From DATASD01 sp035478835 (lineage in GTDB: Bacteria > Patescibacteriota > Saccharimonadia > Saccharimonadales > UBA4665), in NCBI GenBank assembly GCA_035478835.1, contig DATIJH010000005.1, positions 1 to 64,000 on the forward strand: 64,000 bases of DNA. The letters run 5' to 3'. The first letter of the stretch is position 1. Each line of letters opens with the position of its first letter. The notes under the pieces were generated by a model. The model searched no databases. It was not told the origin of the DNA and saw only the letters and a list, made by a program, of their open reading frames with translations. The position numbers and the translations under genes were made by a program. Below are positions 18,416 to 25,985 of the stretch, in pieces.

Positions 18416-18619
18416 ATGCAACGATGTGAAATCACCGGCAAAGGCAAACAATTCGGGAACAATGTGAGCTTTTCGCAGCGTCACACCAAAAAAGTTTGGT
18501 CGCCGAACCTCCAGAAGAAGACCGTCATTGTTGACGGCAAAAAGGTCAAGCTCAAGGTAAGCACGCGAGCTATTCGCACGCTTAAGAAGAAGGGCTTGCT
18601 CGCTACGGCCGCTAAATAA
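18416..18619 (+). CDS. rpmB: 50S ribosomal protein L28, 67 aa
   Basis: L28 pattern: MQRCEITGKGKQFGNNVSFS, then HTKKVWSPNLQ and a basic tail KVSTRAIRTLKKKG. The N-terminal cysteine of zinc-type L28 is present (RCEI) but the full four-cysteine set is not. Monocistronic, with its own promoter and terminator. Confidence 0.96.
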   Translation: MQRCEITGKGKQFGNNVSFSQRHTKKVWSPNLQKKTVIVDGKKVKLKVSTRAIRTLKKKGLLATAAK

Positions 18620-18636
18620 TTTGGCCGAATCAAGTA

Positions 18637-18666
18637 AAATACCCCTCGTGTGAGGGGTATTTTTTG
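18637..18666. terminator. Bidirectional terminator after rpmB
   Basis: AAAATACCCCTC gtgt GAGGGGTATTTTTT, a 12-bp stem with flanking A- and T-runs, between the convergent rpmB and the MBL-fold gene. Confidence 0.9.
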
Positions 18667-18680
18667 TGATATGGGGGCGG

Positions 18681-19307
18681 CTAGGACCGCTCGACCACAA
18701 TAAGCTGGGTCGTCTCGCCAAGCTCGGCCAGCTTTAGCTTGAGCTTTGTGGTGGTCTGTGTTGTTTCCATAGCCAGATTCTTGAGCGCGTCATCGAGAGA
18801 TGCCTGCGGCACCGGGAATGTGAGTGTGGGATCGTCGTAGTGTGTTGGGATTATCACCTTTGGCTCGATCTTTTTGATAAGCGCGAGTGCGCCGGTACCG
18901 TCTAGCGTATAGCCGTGGCCGCCGACAGGCACAACCATCGCGTGCACCATACCGATTGCTTCCAATTGTTTTTCGTTCAGCTCGGGATAAATATGCCCTA
19001 CGATCAAAATTTTCATATCTTCGGCAATGAGCTTATAAATAGTCGCCGTATTACCGCCCTCTTCATCAATGTGTGCACGCGCCGGAATGCCATAAATAGA
19101 TACACCCGAAACCTCGTACTCGCCCGGCTGGTCGATCGTAATCTTTGGTTCTTGAGCCGGCGCACCATGCGCGCCAGTAAAGAGCGCAATATCGCCTGCC
19201 TTCGCAACACTTTTGCCACCTAGGTCGGCAAGGTTATCGTCAATTGTAATGCGCGCGTTTTTGGTCGTAATAGTAACGCAGTTAGCGCCATGAAATTGTA
19301 GTTCCAT
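18681..19307 (-). CDS. MBL-fold hydrolase-like protein, 208 aa
   Basis: It resembles the small metallo-beta-lactamase-fold (UPF0173/UlaG-like) proteins: an opening beta-strand pair MELQFHGANCVTI, then VVPVGGHGYTLDGTGALALI and PKVIIPTHYDD. The canonical HxHxDH zinc motif is not visible; only isolated histidines (GAHG, GHI, GGHG, THYDD) remain, so catalysis may be altered. It follows the winged-helix gene by nine bases, on the same strand, and they are likely one transcript. Confidence 0.75.
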   Translation of the reverse strand: MELQFHGANCVTITTKNARITIDDNLADLGGKSVAKAGDIALFTGAHGAPAQEPKITIDQPGEYEVSGVSIYGIPARAHIDEEGGNTATIYKLIAEDMKILIVGHIYPELNEKQLEAIGMVHAMVVPVGGHGYTLDGTGALALIKKIEPKVIIPTHYDDPTLTFPVPQASLDDALKNLAMETTQTTTKLKLKLAELGETTQLIVVERS

Positions 19308-19315
19308 ATATCTCC

Positions 19316-19924
19316 TTATTTATCGTCTAGCAGACCACTTCTGTCGATCAGTACCTGCTTTTTTGAATCAAGCACGGTAGTCACGAACCGGTCTTTTATT
19401 TGGTGGCGATATTGAAATTCTTTGAGCGGCATAAGCGTATACCGAATCTCTTTGCCCTCTTTTTTTTCGAGTTCTGTTACAAATTTTTGCAGCGAATTCT
19501 GGTTAACGTCGCCCACGATCAGGAAGTCAATTCCGCTTGATTCGTCACGAGTAAACTGGCCGGTGTAAAGTGCAAGTTCAACGTTACCCAAGGCCTGCAT
19601 ACGCTCTTGCTCACTTGAAATAAGTTTTGCCTTCTTCGGAGCGCCTTTCTTTGGTTCGCCGCCGGCATCGCCTTGGCCAAAAACGGCAAGCAAGGGCTTG
19701 TAGTACTCGTAGCTCTGGTTAACCTCGTAATACAGTCTATTGTTAGTGGTATCCGAGATAATTATGCCGATATTGAGAAGGTTGGCGAGCTCGCGGCGCA
19801 CCGAGTTGATCTGTTCGTCAATTTTGCGCGTGATTTCGCGTACGTAAAATGAGCGGTTTGGGTTGCTGTAGAAAAGCTGCAGCAGTTTTACCCTCGTCTT
19901 TGATCCAAACAATTGCTCAATCAT
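19316..19924 (-). CDS. Winged-helix DNA-binding protein with nucleotidyltransferase-like domain, 202 aa
   Basis: Residues 1-75 form a winged helix-turn-helix (SKTRVKLLQLFYSNPNRSFYVREITRKI ... RELANLLNIGII), as in ArsR/MarR-like regulators. After a Lys-rich linker, residues 115-195 resemble a minimal nucleotidyltransferase (GIDFLIVGDVNQNSLQKFV), though only part of the catalytic acid pair is evident. The role is presumed regulatory. TACAAT ends six bases before the ATG and no ribosome site is seen, so the mRNA appears leaderless. Confidence 0.75.
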   Translation of the reverse strand: MIEQLFGSKTRVKLLQLFYSNPNRSFYVREITRKIDEQINSVRRELANLLNIGIIISDTTNNRLYYEVNQSYEYYKPLLAVFGQGDAGGEPKKGAPKKAKLISSEQERMQALGNVELALYTGQFTRDESSGIDFLIVGDVNQNSLQKFVTELEKKEGKEIRYTLMPLKEFQYRHQIKDRFVTTVLDSKKQVLIDRSGLLDDK

Positions 19925-19961
19925 ATGCCTATTGTAGCAGACGATGGACTACAACTACAGA

Positions 19962-20837
19962 TTATTTGCTCAGAAACGTTGTTATTAAGTCTTCGACTTC
20001 TACCTGTTGAGTACACCAGTGAATACTTATGTTGCGTTTGAACCATGTGCGTTGGCGTTTAGCGTACGCTAGTGTATCACGAATTATGGCAGTGCGGACT
20101 GATTGCAGATCGGCGACGCCGATTATGTAAGAGCGAATTTCTTGATAGCCGATGGTCTGCAGCGCCGGGCATTCCCAACCATAGCGGCCTGCAAGGCTAC
20201 GAGCCTCATCAATGAGACCTCCAGCAAGCATAGCATCAACGCGGTGTACAATTCTCTCTTCTAACCGTTCACGGGTCGTGGCAAGCCCAATAATAAGTGT
20301 ATTTGCACGCATCTGACGCCTGCCGGCAGCAACACCACCGGTCTCAAGTTGGCGTATGAGATGGCGTGGATTCCGGACGTTCTCCGGCAGCGCAATGTTG
20401 CGCTCTTTCAAAAGTTCTTGCAGCGCCTCAACAGAAAGCACCTCAAGCCGTTTTCGCTCAGTAGCATCGCCGGGGCCGCGGAATGTAAAATCATATATAA
20501 CCGAATCAATATACAGCCCCGTCCCGCCAACCATAATCGGCAGCTTGCCACGGTCACTGATCTGATCAATGGCTAAAGTAGCTCGGGCTTTGAAGTCAGC
20601 GGCAGTAAAGGCTTCCGCGGGTTCTATGATATCAATCAGGTGGTGCGGCACGCGCGCGCGGTCGGCCGCACTAGCCTTAGCCGTGCCGATGTCCATGCCT
20701 CGATAAACCGTCCTCGAGTCAGCGGCAATAATCTCACCGTTAAATTTTTCGGCCAGTTGCAGCGCGAGCGCCGTTTTACCGGAACATGTCGGGCCGACAA
20801 TAACCACTAGAGGAGCGTCGTCTGCTGAGGATTCCAC
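19962..20837 (-). CDS. miaA: tRNA dimethylallyltransferase MiaA
   Basis: It adds a dimethylallyl group to A37 of tRNAs that read UNN codons. P-loop GPTCSGKT, then DSRTVYRGMDIGTAK, VGGTGLYIDS and the C-terminal RQRTWFKRN are all family signatures. Length is about 290. The GTG at 20837 lies within the last 31 bases of the upstream alkyltransferase-like gene; a second GTG at 20810, overlapping that gene's stop, is an equally plausible start. Confidence 0.95.
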   Translation of the reverse strand: MESSADDAPLVVIVGPTCSGKTALALQLAEKFNGEIIAADSRTVYRGMDIGTAKASAADRARVPHHLIDIIEPAEAFTAADFKARATLAIDQISDRGKLPIMVGGTGLYIDSVIYDFTFRGPGDATERKRLEVLSVEALQELLKERNIALPENVRNPRHLIRQLETGGVAAGRRQMRANTLIIGLATTRERLEERIVHRVDAMLAGGLIDEARSLAGRYGWECPALQTIGYQEIRSYIIGVADLQSVRTAIIRDTLAYAKRQRTWFKRNISIHWCTQQVEVEDLITTFLSK

Positions 20838-21139
20838 AACAATTCGTTCACTTTTACTCTGTAATCTTCGTCGACTTCAACGCCGTCTGCTTCAAGCGCG
20901 GCCTTATGCCCATCGTACCCGCCGTTCGGCCAGCCGCGCGCTAATCCGCCCTGCTTATTGACGACCCTTTGCCAAGGCAAATCTTCCGGCCCGGTATGTG
21001 CAATCTGGCCAACTTCCCAAGCGGCCCACGCTGCCCCACACAAGGCGGCAATTTGCCCGTACGTCATCACTCGCCCGCGTGGAATTTGCGCCACTAGTTC
21101 ATACACTCTCTGTGCAAACGCCCCATCAACTCTTGCCAT
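20807..21139 (-). CDS. Alkyltransferase-like protein (Atl/YbaZ type), 110 aa
   Basis: It has the DNA-binding half of O6-alkylguanine-DNA alkyltransferase: IPRGRVMTYGQIAALCG, then the active-site loop as PWQRVV where true enzymes have PCHRV. Tryptophan in place of the reactive cysteine is typical of Atl proteins, which bind alkylated guanine without repairing it and hand it to nucleotide excision repair. Overlaps the start of miaA, indicating an operon. Confidence 0.88.
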   Translation of the reverse strand: MARVDGAFAQRVYELVAQIPRGRVMTYGQIAALCGAAWAAWEVGQIAHTGPEDLPWQRVVNKQGGLARGWPNGGYDGHKAALEADGVEVDEDYRVKVNELLWNPQQTTLL

Positions 21140-21181
21140 CGAAATACTCCTTCACATCTGCCTGTGAGATAATCGGCTTGC

Positions 21182-23029
21182 TCATAGGGACGTTTTGCTC
21201 ACGCGGCTTTTAGCTTCGTGCGCTACGGTCTTGAGAAATTCGTCCACGGTGCGCGAATCAGTCGTCTCGCTGACAGCTATGTCTTTGCGGATGCGCGGCA
21301 CAACCTCGCCAGTTGCAATCTCTTTTTCGCCAATCACAATAGCGTATGGCACTTTGAGCAGCTCGGCATTACGGATCTTTTTGCCAACAGATTCGTTGTC
21401 GTTGTCGACATGTACTCGCAGTCCGAGTTTTTGTCCTTCTTCTGCAACCTTTTGCGCAAATTCGCGCGTAGCATCCTCCTGGTTTACTGTGATAAGCCGC
21501 ACCTGCTCTGGCGCTAACCACACCGGAAACTTGCCGGCAGTATGCTCGATGTACACGCTTAGGAATCGCTCGACCGAGCCCAGTAACGCACAGTGCACCA
21601 TAACGGGCGCCACCCTGTTCCCTTCGGCATCAGTGTATTCAAGCTCGAAACGCTCAGGCTGCACAAAATCGAGCTGCACTGTAGCTAATTGATGTTCGCG
21701 GCCAATTGCATCAGTTGCCATGAAGTCGATCTTAGGACCGTAAAATGCTGCTTCGCCGTTTTCCTCAAAATACTCAAGGCCATTGGCTCGGACCGCAGCT
21801 TTAAGCTGGCTCTGCGCCGACTCCCAAAGCTCCATCGCGCCCAAGTAGGCCCCACTTTCGTCACGGTACGACAGGCGGACGCGTAGTTTCATGCCCACGG
21901 CTTGGTACAACTCGGCGGCCGCAGCCATCATTTTGTTTACCTCTTCTTCGATCTGGTCGTTACGGCAGAATATATGACTATCGTCCTGCGTAATAGAGCG
22001 CACCCGGCTTAAACCGCCGAGCTCGCCGGTTTTTTCGTCGCGATATACGGTAGTCGTCTCGAGATAACGCACCGGCAAATCGCGGTAACTGCGCGGCTGC
22101 GATGCAAAAATACGCGTATGGTGCGGGCAATTCATCGGCTTCATTACAAACTGATCGCTCGTCTCTTGGCTTTTTACGAGGAATAATTCATCTCCGAACT
22201 TCGCCCAGTGCCCTGATTTTTCATACAATTCGTGTTTTGTGATGTGCGGAATCCAGACCTTCTGAAAGCCGACACGTTCGCGCAGTTCGTCAGAGAATCG
22301 CGCCAGCTCCTCTCGCAAAATAGTTCCGCGCGGCGTAAACAATGGCAATCCCGAACCAACCATATCCGAAAAAACGAAAAGGTCGAGCTCTTGTCCTAGC
22401 TTGCGGTGATCGCGCTTTTTAGCTTCTTCCAGCATGTTTAGGTACTGGCGCAGCTCCTTATCGCTAGCAAAAGCCACACCATATAGGCGCTGCATCTGCG
22501 GGTTGCCCTCTTTGCCGCGCCAATATGCGCCCGAAATGCGCATAAGTTTGAATGCGCCGACTTGATCCGTAGATTCAACATGCGGACCGCGACACAAATC
22601 CGTAAAGTCGCCGTTCGTATAAAAGGAAACTTGGTCGACTTTACTGGAGCCATCACCTTCTACGCCAAGCTCTTCCGGATTAATGTCTTTGGCGCTCGTA
22701 GTGCCTGCGCGCTGCAAGTCGTGTAACAGCTCGAGCTTGTACGGCTGTTTTTCCTGCTCCGCCCATGTAATGGCTTCATCGATCGGTTTCATTGAGCGAA
22801 CAAAAGGCTGGGCCTCTTTGATGATCGCGCGCATGCCGTCCTCGATTTTTTCAAAATCAGCATCCGAGATCGCCATGCCACCCAAGTCAAGGTCATAATA
22901 AAAACCGTTTTCCACTACTGGTCCCACGCCCAGCTTAACCTCTGGCCAGATCCGCTTAATTGCAGACGCCATAATGTGCGCCAGGCTGTGGCGCATCGCG
23001 TGTAGTTTGTTGGATGTGTCGCCGTCCAT
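21182..23029 (-). CDS. thrS: Threonyl-tRNA synthetase without TGS domain, 615 aa
   Basis: It charges tRNA-Thr. The protein begins NKLHAMRHSLAHIMASAIKR, the editing domain, so the N-terminal TGS domain (about 60 residues in E. coli) is absent. The class II core carries zinc ligands Cys (MKPMNCPHH), His (TQDDSHIF) and His (APVMVHCALLGS), with motif 2 at VYRDEKTGELGGL; the anticodon-binding domain follows (QEDATREFAQKVAEEG). AAAAGGAGATACAT precedes the ATG. The leader is a T-box-like element, so expression should rise when uncharged tRNA-Thr accumulates. Confidence 0.96.
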   Translation of the reverse strand: MDGDTSNKLHAMRHSLAHIMASAIKRIWPEVKLGVGPVVENGFYYDLDLGGMAISDADFEKIEDGMRAIIKEAQPFVRSMKPIDEAITWAEQEKQPYKLELLHDLQRAGTTSAKDINPEELGVEGDGSSKVDQVSFYTNGDFTDLCRGPHVESTDQVGAFKLMRISGAYWRGKEGNPQMQRLYGVAFASDKELRQYLNMLEEAKKRDHRKLGQELDLFVFSDMVGSGLPLFTPRGTILREELARFSDELRERVGFQKVWIPHITKHELYEKSGHWAKFGDELFLVKSQETSDQFVMKPMNCPHHTRIFASQPRSYRDLPVRYLETTTVYRDEKTGELGGLSRVRSITQDDSHIFCRNDQIEEEVNKMMAAAAELYQAVGMKLRVRLSYRDESGAYLGAMELWESAQSQLKAAVRANGLEYFEENGEAAFYGPKIDFMATDAIGREHQLATVQLDFVQPERFELEYTDAEGNRVAPVMVHCALLGSVERFLSVYIEHTAGKFPVWLAPEQVRLITVNQEDATREFAQKVAEEGQKLGLRVHVDNDNESVGKKIRNAELLKVPYAIVIGEKEIATGEVVPRIRKDIAVSETTDSRTVDEFLKTVAHEAKSRVSKTSL

Positions 23030-23039
23030 ATGTATCTCC

Positions 23040-23348
23040 TTTTTAGAATATAAAAAACGCGCCGGTGATTAAATACTCTCGCAAATGTATTTAATCTTTA
23101 GCGCGTCTCGGACCCGTTTTATGCGTGTCGCACAATGTGGGCGGTTCCACCGGACTTCCTTCCTATTTTGGGAAGGCACTCGTTATAGCACGTTACGTAC
23201 GTTCTACGCCCACGGAGCTCGGCAGTTGGTGAGGCTGCGTCGCCGCTCGATATGTCTTTGGACTTTCGCCCGCGACAATGAACTTCTCCAAGTTCATTGT
23301 CATTATAACACATCGCAAAACTTCATCTCCACATACGACTATAGCAAG
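23040..23348 (-). promoter_or_regulatory. T-box-like riboswitch leader of thrS
   Basis: Read on the minus strand, a Stem III-like hairpin CCTTCC/GGAAGG (about 23157-23176) is followed by GTCCGG-TGGAACC-GCCC, matching the T-box antiterminator core. GTC-CGG pairs with CCG-A-GAC downstream, leaving the seven-base bulge UGGAACC; UGGA would pair with tRNA UCCA, and the tRNA-Thr at 27212-27288 has U at the discriminator. A terminator follows: ACGCGC/GCGCGT with inner stem GATTAAATAC/GTATTTAATC, then TTTTTT (23050-23107). ACC (complement of 23228-23230), a Thr codon in a loop, is a candidate specifier. Stem I is not canonical. -10 candidates are at 23302-23307 and 23355-23360. Confidence 0.75.
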
Positions 23349-23497
23349 GTTGGTATTATATGGCTAGTACATTCGTGTTGTCTTTTGTACACACAGCTGT
23401 GGAAAAATATTTTTCGTAAATTAACAGTTTTATCTCATGCATGGTATTGCGTTTCGGCCAGCCCGTGCATGATCAACCATATTTGATATAAATATGA

Positions 23498-23544
23498 CCA
23501 ATCAAAAACGCCTTCTACATATTCGAGAAGGCGTTTTTGATTGG
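23498..23544 (-). terminator. Terminator overlapping the tRNA-Val 3' end
   Basis: A perfect 19-bp inverted repeat with a nine-base loop and an internal run of five T on the distal arm. Its promoter-proximal arm begins with the CCA of tRNA-Val, so terminator and tRNA share bases. The stretch 23349-23497 upstream of it holds no gene that I can support. Confidence 0.8.
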
Positions 23545-23618
23545 TGGGCTCTAGAGGATTCGAACCTCTGACCTCTTCCACGTCAAGGAAGCGCTCTAGC
23601 CAACTGAGCTAAGAGCCC
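23542..23618 (-). tRNA. tRNA-Val(GAC)
   Basis: Acceptor GGGCTCT/AGAGCCC, D-arm GCTC AGTTGGCTA GAGC, anticodon stem CTTCC/GGAAG with loop TTGACGT (anticodon GAC), T-arm CAGAGG TTCGAAT CCTCT, discriminator A, encoded CCA. Confidence 0.95.
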
Positions 23619-23694
23619 GGCAAATTCAGATAAAAATATACAGTATATAGGTAAAAAACGCAAGCACTCTTAAGGGTAAGCAACATACACATCC

Positions 23695-23723
23695 TTGACA
23701 CATATACCTCTCACTGCTATCAT
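23695..23723 (+). promoter_or_regulatory. Promoter of the 36-codon ORF
   Basis: TTGACA (23695-23700), a 17-base spacer, TATCAT (23718-23723). Predicted start near 23730, just before the AAGAGG ribosome site of the small ORF. Confidence 0.75.
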
Positions 23724-23745
23724 AGATCAGTTAAGAGGCTTATTG

Positions 23746-23856
23746 GTGAGTACCAAAAAACCAAGCACGCTTGATACTTTCAAGCTGTTTTATGAGGAGT
23801 TGTCTTTTTCTTCTCAGATAACAAGAATCCGTAGAATCCGTTCAATCGCTAAATAG
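23746..23856 (+). CDS. Small protein of 36 aa, unknown function
   Basis: A GTG start has AAGAGG (23733-23738) seven bases upstream, a near-consensus promoter before that, and a terminator eight bases after the TAG stop, so this is a complete small transcription unit. The peptide begins STKKPSTLDTFKLFYEELSF and ends in a strongly basic segment, RIRRIRSIAK; the middle could form an amphipathic helix. No family was recognised. It could be an independent small protein or a leader peptide, but the terminator separates it from nrdR. Confidence 0.6.
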   Translation: MSTKKPSTLDTFKLFYEELSFSSQITRIRRIRSIAK

Positions 23857-23863
23857 CGAGAGC

Positions 23864-23896
23864 AAAAACACCCAGGCGTATGCCCGGGTGTTTTTG
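23864..23896 (+). terminator. Rho-independent terminator after the small ORF
   Basis: AAAAACACCCaGG cgtatg CCcGGGTGTTTTT: 10-bp stem followed by a T-run; ends the small ORF transcript 60 bp before nrdR. Confidence 0.85.
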
Positions 23897-23946
23897 TATC
23901 CCCACATTTTATAAAGTTTTCCACTAGCATTTTAAATAGTCGTATG

Positions 23947-23980
23947 ACAATATATAGACATGGTTTGTATATATTGTGGA
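23947..23980 (+). promoter_or_regulatory. Candidate NrdR-box pair over the nrdR start
   Basis: ACAATATATA (23947-23956) and TATATATTGT (23968-23977) are exact inverted copies flanking the ATG, each within a near-palindromic AT block resembling half of an NrdR box (consensus about ACACWATATNTTGTGT). Centres are about 21 bp apart, two DNA turns. This suggests that NrdR represses its own gene. Confidence 0.4.
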
Positions 23981-24364
23981 CATTCGACCAGCGTTTTAAA
24001 CTCTCGCCTTCAGAAGCGTCAAAACCACACATGGCGGCGGCGCAACTGCGAAAACTGCGCCGCTACATTCACAACACAGGAACAGCCTGTGCTCTCCCAA
24101 GCCGTATTGGTACGCGCACCCGGCCATAAACGTCCCGTGCCGTTCTCGCGGGATACGCTGTTCCTCAGCATTTATGAATGTTGCAAACACCGCCCCAACC
24201 CTGTCGCGGATGCCGCAGCCCTTACTGGGACCGTCCTCGCCAAGGCACTTAAAACCGTGACAGACGGTGCCATCGACCGTGACACGCTTGTAGCGGTCAG
24301 TCACGAGGCGCTCTCCCTATTCGACGGCGTGGCAGCCGGCCTCTACGCCGCCTACCATCTATAG
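23960..24364 (+). CDS. nrdR: Transcriptional repressor NrdR, 134 aa
   Basis: Zinc-ribbon plus ATP-cone repressor of ribonucleotide reductase genes. The ribbon is CIYCGH near the N-terminus and CENCAATFTTQE near 30-41; the ATP-cone follows (PVPFSRDTLFLSIYECC). At 134 residues it is slightly shorter than the usual 150. No Shine-Dalgarno sequence precedes the ATG, so translation may be leaderless. No nrd genes are in the window. The nrdR start lies inside an inverted repeat that could be its own operator. Confidence 0.9.
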   Translation: MVCIYCGHSTSVLNSRLQKRQNHTWRRRNCENCAATFTTQEQPVLSQAVLVRAPGHKRPVPFSRDTLFLSIYECCKHRPNPVADAAALTGTVLAKALKTVTDGAIDRDTLVAVSHEALSLFDGVAAGLYAAYHL

Positions 24365-24374
24365 GCCGTGGCCC

Positions 24375-25985
24375 TTAGGAGCGTACTTCGCCCTTCTTGT
24401 TTACCACGGCTTTTTCAGTGACGTCGAACTTGCCGATGTAACGCCCAAACATAAGTCGCGTCTGCGAGTTAAGTGCTGCGAATGAGTTGAAGACAATCGT
24501 CGTAATCGGTAAGTACGCCCACTGTAATATCATGAATAGATTGCGATGGCGTTTGTACCGTTCTGGACGTGGCGGCAATGTCTTAAGACAGATGAAGATG
24601 GTCACGAGTCCAAACACCAATGCCACTGTCTGAATACGGCTGACGAGCAACGGAAGTTCATTAGCCGCGTAGCTTTGCGGATGGAACAACGCCGGAATAA
24701 ACCCGCCTACGAGCACCAGGATAGGCCCGACCGCCCATGTTACGTGCCCTTCAATTGTACGCAGTAATTTTAGGAAAAGATCGCGTTTTGGCACTTTATT
24801 GGGCTTAAAGTAACCTTCATTTACAATATACGCTACGTCAGATGCGCCCCACGTCCAGCGGCGCAGCTGCAAGAACTGAGCCTTTAATGTTTTTGGGTAC
24901 GAATCAGCTAGTACAGCATCCTGATAAATTGGCACATGCAGCGGATAGACGGTGTAATCGCCGTCAAAACGGAAGTACGCACGCCAATACTGGTGGCCGT
25001 CCTCGACAATTGTGCGTACGCTCCAGAAGTCGGTTTCGATAAGCGAAGCCATGCCCTGAGCGTGCGATGAAAAGTTGCGCAGCGAGTGTTGACGCAGCGA
25101 TTGCACTAAGTGATAAAAAGAGTTGCCTGTCGCCAGCACACGCATCGGCGCCGGAGCGTCCCAAATATTATTATTGTAAATTGATACCGGCTGGAAGGAG
25201 GCACGCACCGGGTCCTCGCAGGCGACATACACGTACGTCAATGCAGCGAGGTATTCTTTATCCGGGCGGTTATCTGAATCGAGCGTCGTAACTACAACGC
25301 GAAGCGGATCAATGTGTTTGCGCTCAAGATAACCTTTAAGGTAACGGCCGGCATGCGTAACGTTACCTCCTTTACCGAGCACTTCGCCGGGCACATCTTT
25401 GGGGTGTTCGACTGCCATGGCGTCAAAAAAATGCTCCTTATATTGCGCTATGAGTTCTTTGGATTGTTCGGCAACCCGCGGACCGCCGCGCTCCTCATAT
25501 GCAAGCACCAGTATGACCTTTTTCATATCGTAGTTCGACTTAAGTATGGACTGAATCGTCGGCTCAAGGACTTCCCGGCTTTCATTATATGTAGCAATGA
25601 TGACGGCCTGCAGTACCTCGCTGGGCTGCAGCAAACGCGGCTTGACGGTTTGTTTGAGGATTTGGTCGTAATGCCATTGCGGACGGCGCGCATCGGCCTC
25701 CTCAACCTTGCCCGCTTCCAGCTCTTCGAGCAGCTTTCGCCAGTTGAGTTTGCGGTGCTGCTGCATTTCATGGTAGCCGTGCAAGGCGCGCACGGCAGTC
25801 GCAAACACACGCGTAAAGTTTATAAGCAGATATAAAAGTACGAAAAAGGCCGCAAGCGTCACGTTAATAAAGCTCAAGATAAACGGCAGCGCAAGCATAA
25901 ACCAGCTTAGTGCGCCCGGCAAAATCTCGAAAAAGCGATAGCCTTTGCCGCGATCCTTCTCGTATGGAATTTCAATGTCTGTCAT
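24375..25985 (-). CDS. Membrane glycosyltransferase family 2, 536 aa
   Basis: Processive-type GT2 resembling cellulose- or beta-glucan-synthase-like enzymes. Two N-terminal membrane helices (about 22-60), then a catalytic domain with ATYNES, TTLDSDNRPD (DxD-like) and a Q-x-x-R-W motif as QLRRW, then three or four C-terminal helices (about 400-500). It would transfer a sugar from a nucleotide donor to a growing surface polysaccharide; the sugar cannot be told. The 119-aa membrane gene upstream abuts it (the GT2 ATG meets that gene's stop), suggesting a partner. Confidence 0.9.
   Translation of the reverse strand: MTDIEIPYEKDRGKGYRFFEILPGALSWFMLALPFILSFINVTLAAFFVLLYLLINFTRVFATAVRALHGYHEMQQHRKLNWRKLLEELEAGKVEEADARRPQWHYDQILKQTVKPRLLQPSEVLQAVIIATYNESREVLEPTIQSILKSNYDMKKVILVLAYEERGGPRVAEQSKELIAQYKEHFFDAMAVEHPKDVPGEVLGKGGNVTHAGRYLKGYLERKHIDPLRVVVTTLDSDNRPDKEYLAALTYVYVACEDPVRASFQPVSIYNNNIWDAPAPMRVLATGNSFYHLVQSLRQHSLRNFSSHAQGMASLIETDFWSVRTIVEDGHQYWRAYFRFDGDYTVYPLHVPIYQDAVLADSYPKTLKAQFLQLRRWTWGASDVAYIVNEGYFKPNKVPKRDLFLKLLRTIEGHVTWAVGPILVLVGGFIPALFHPQSYAANELPLLVSRIQTVALVFGLVTIFICLKTLPPRPERYKRHRNLFMILQWAYLPITTIVFNSFAALNSQTRLMFGRYIGKFDVTEKAVVNKKGEVRS

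Noticed and set aside
23085..23486. Plus-strand open frame of 133 codons before tRNA-Val
   Set aside because: It runs antisense through the T-box-like leader of thrS and has an implausible composition.
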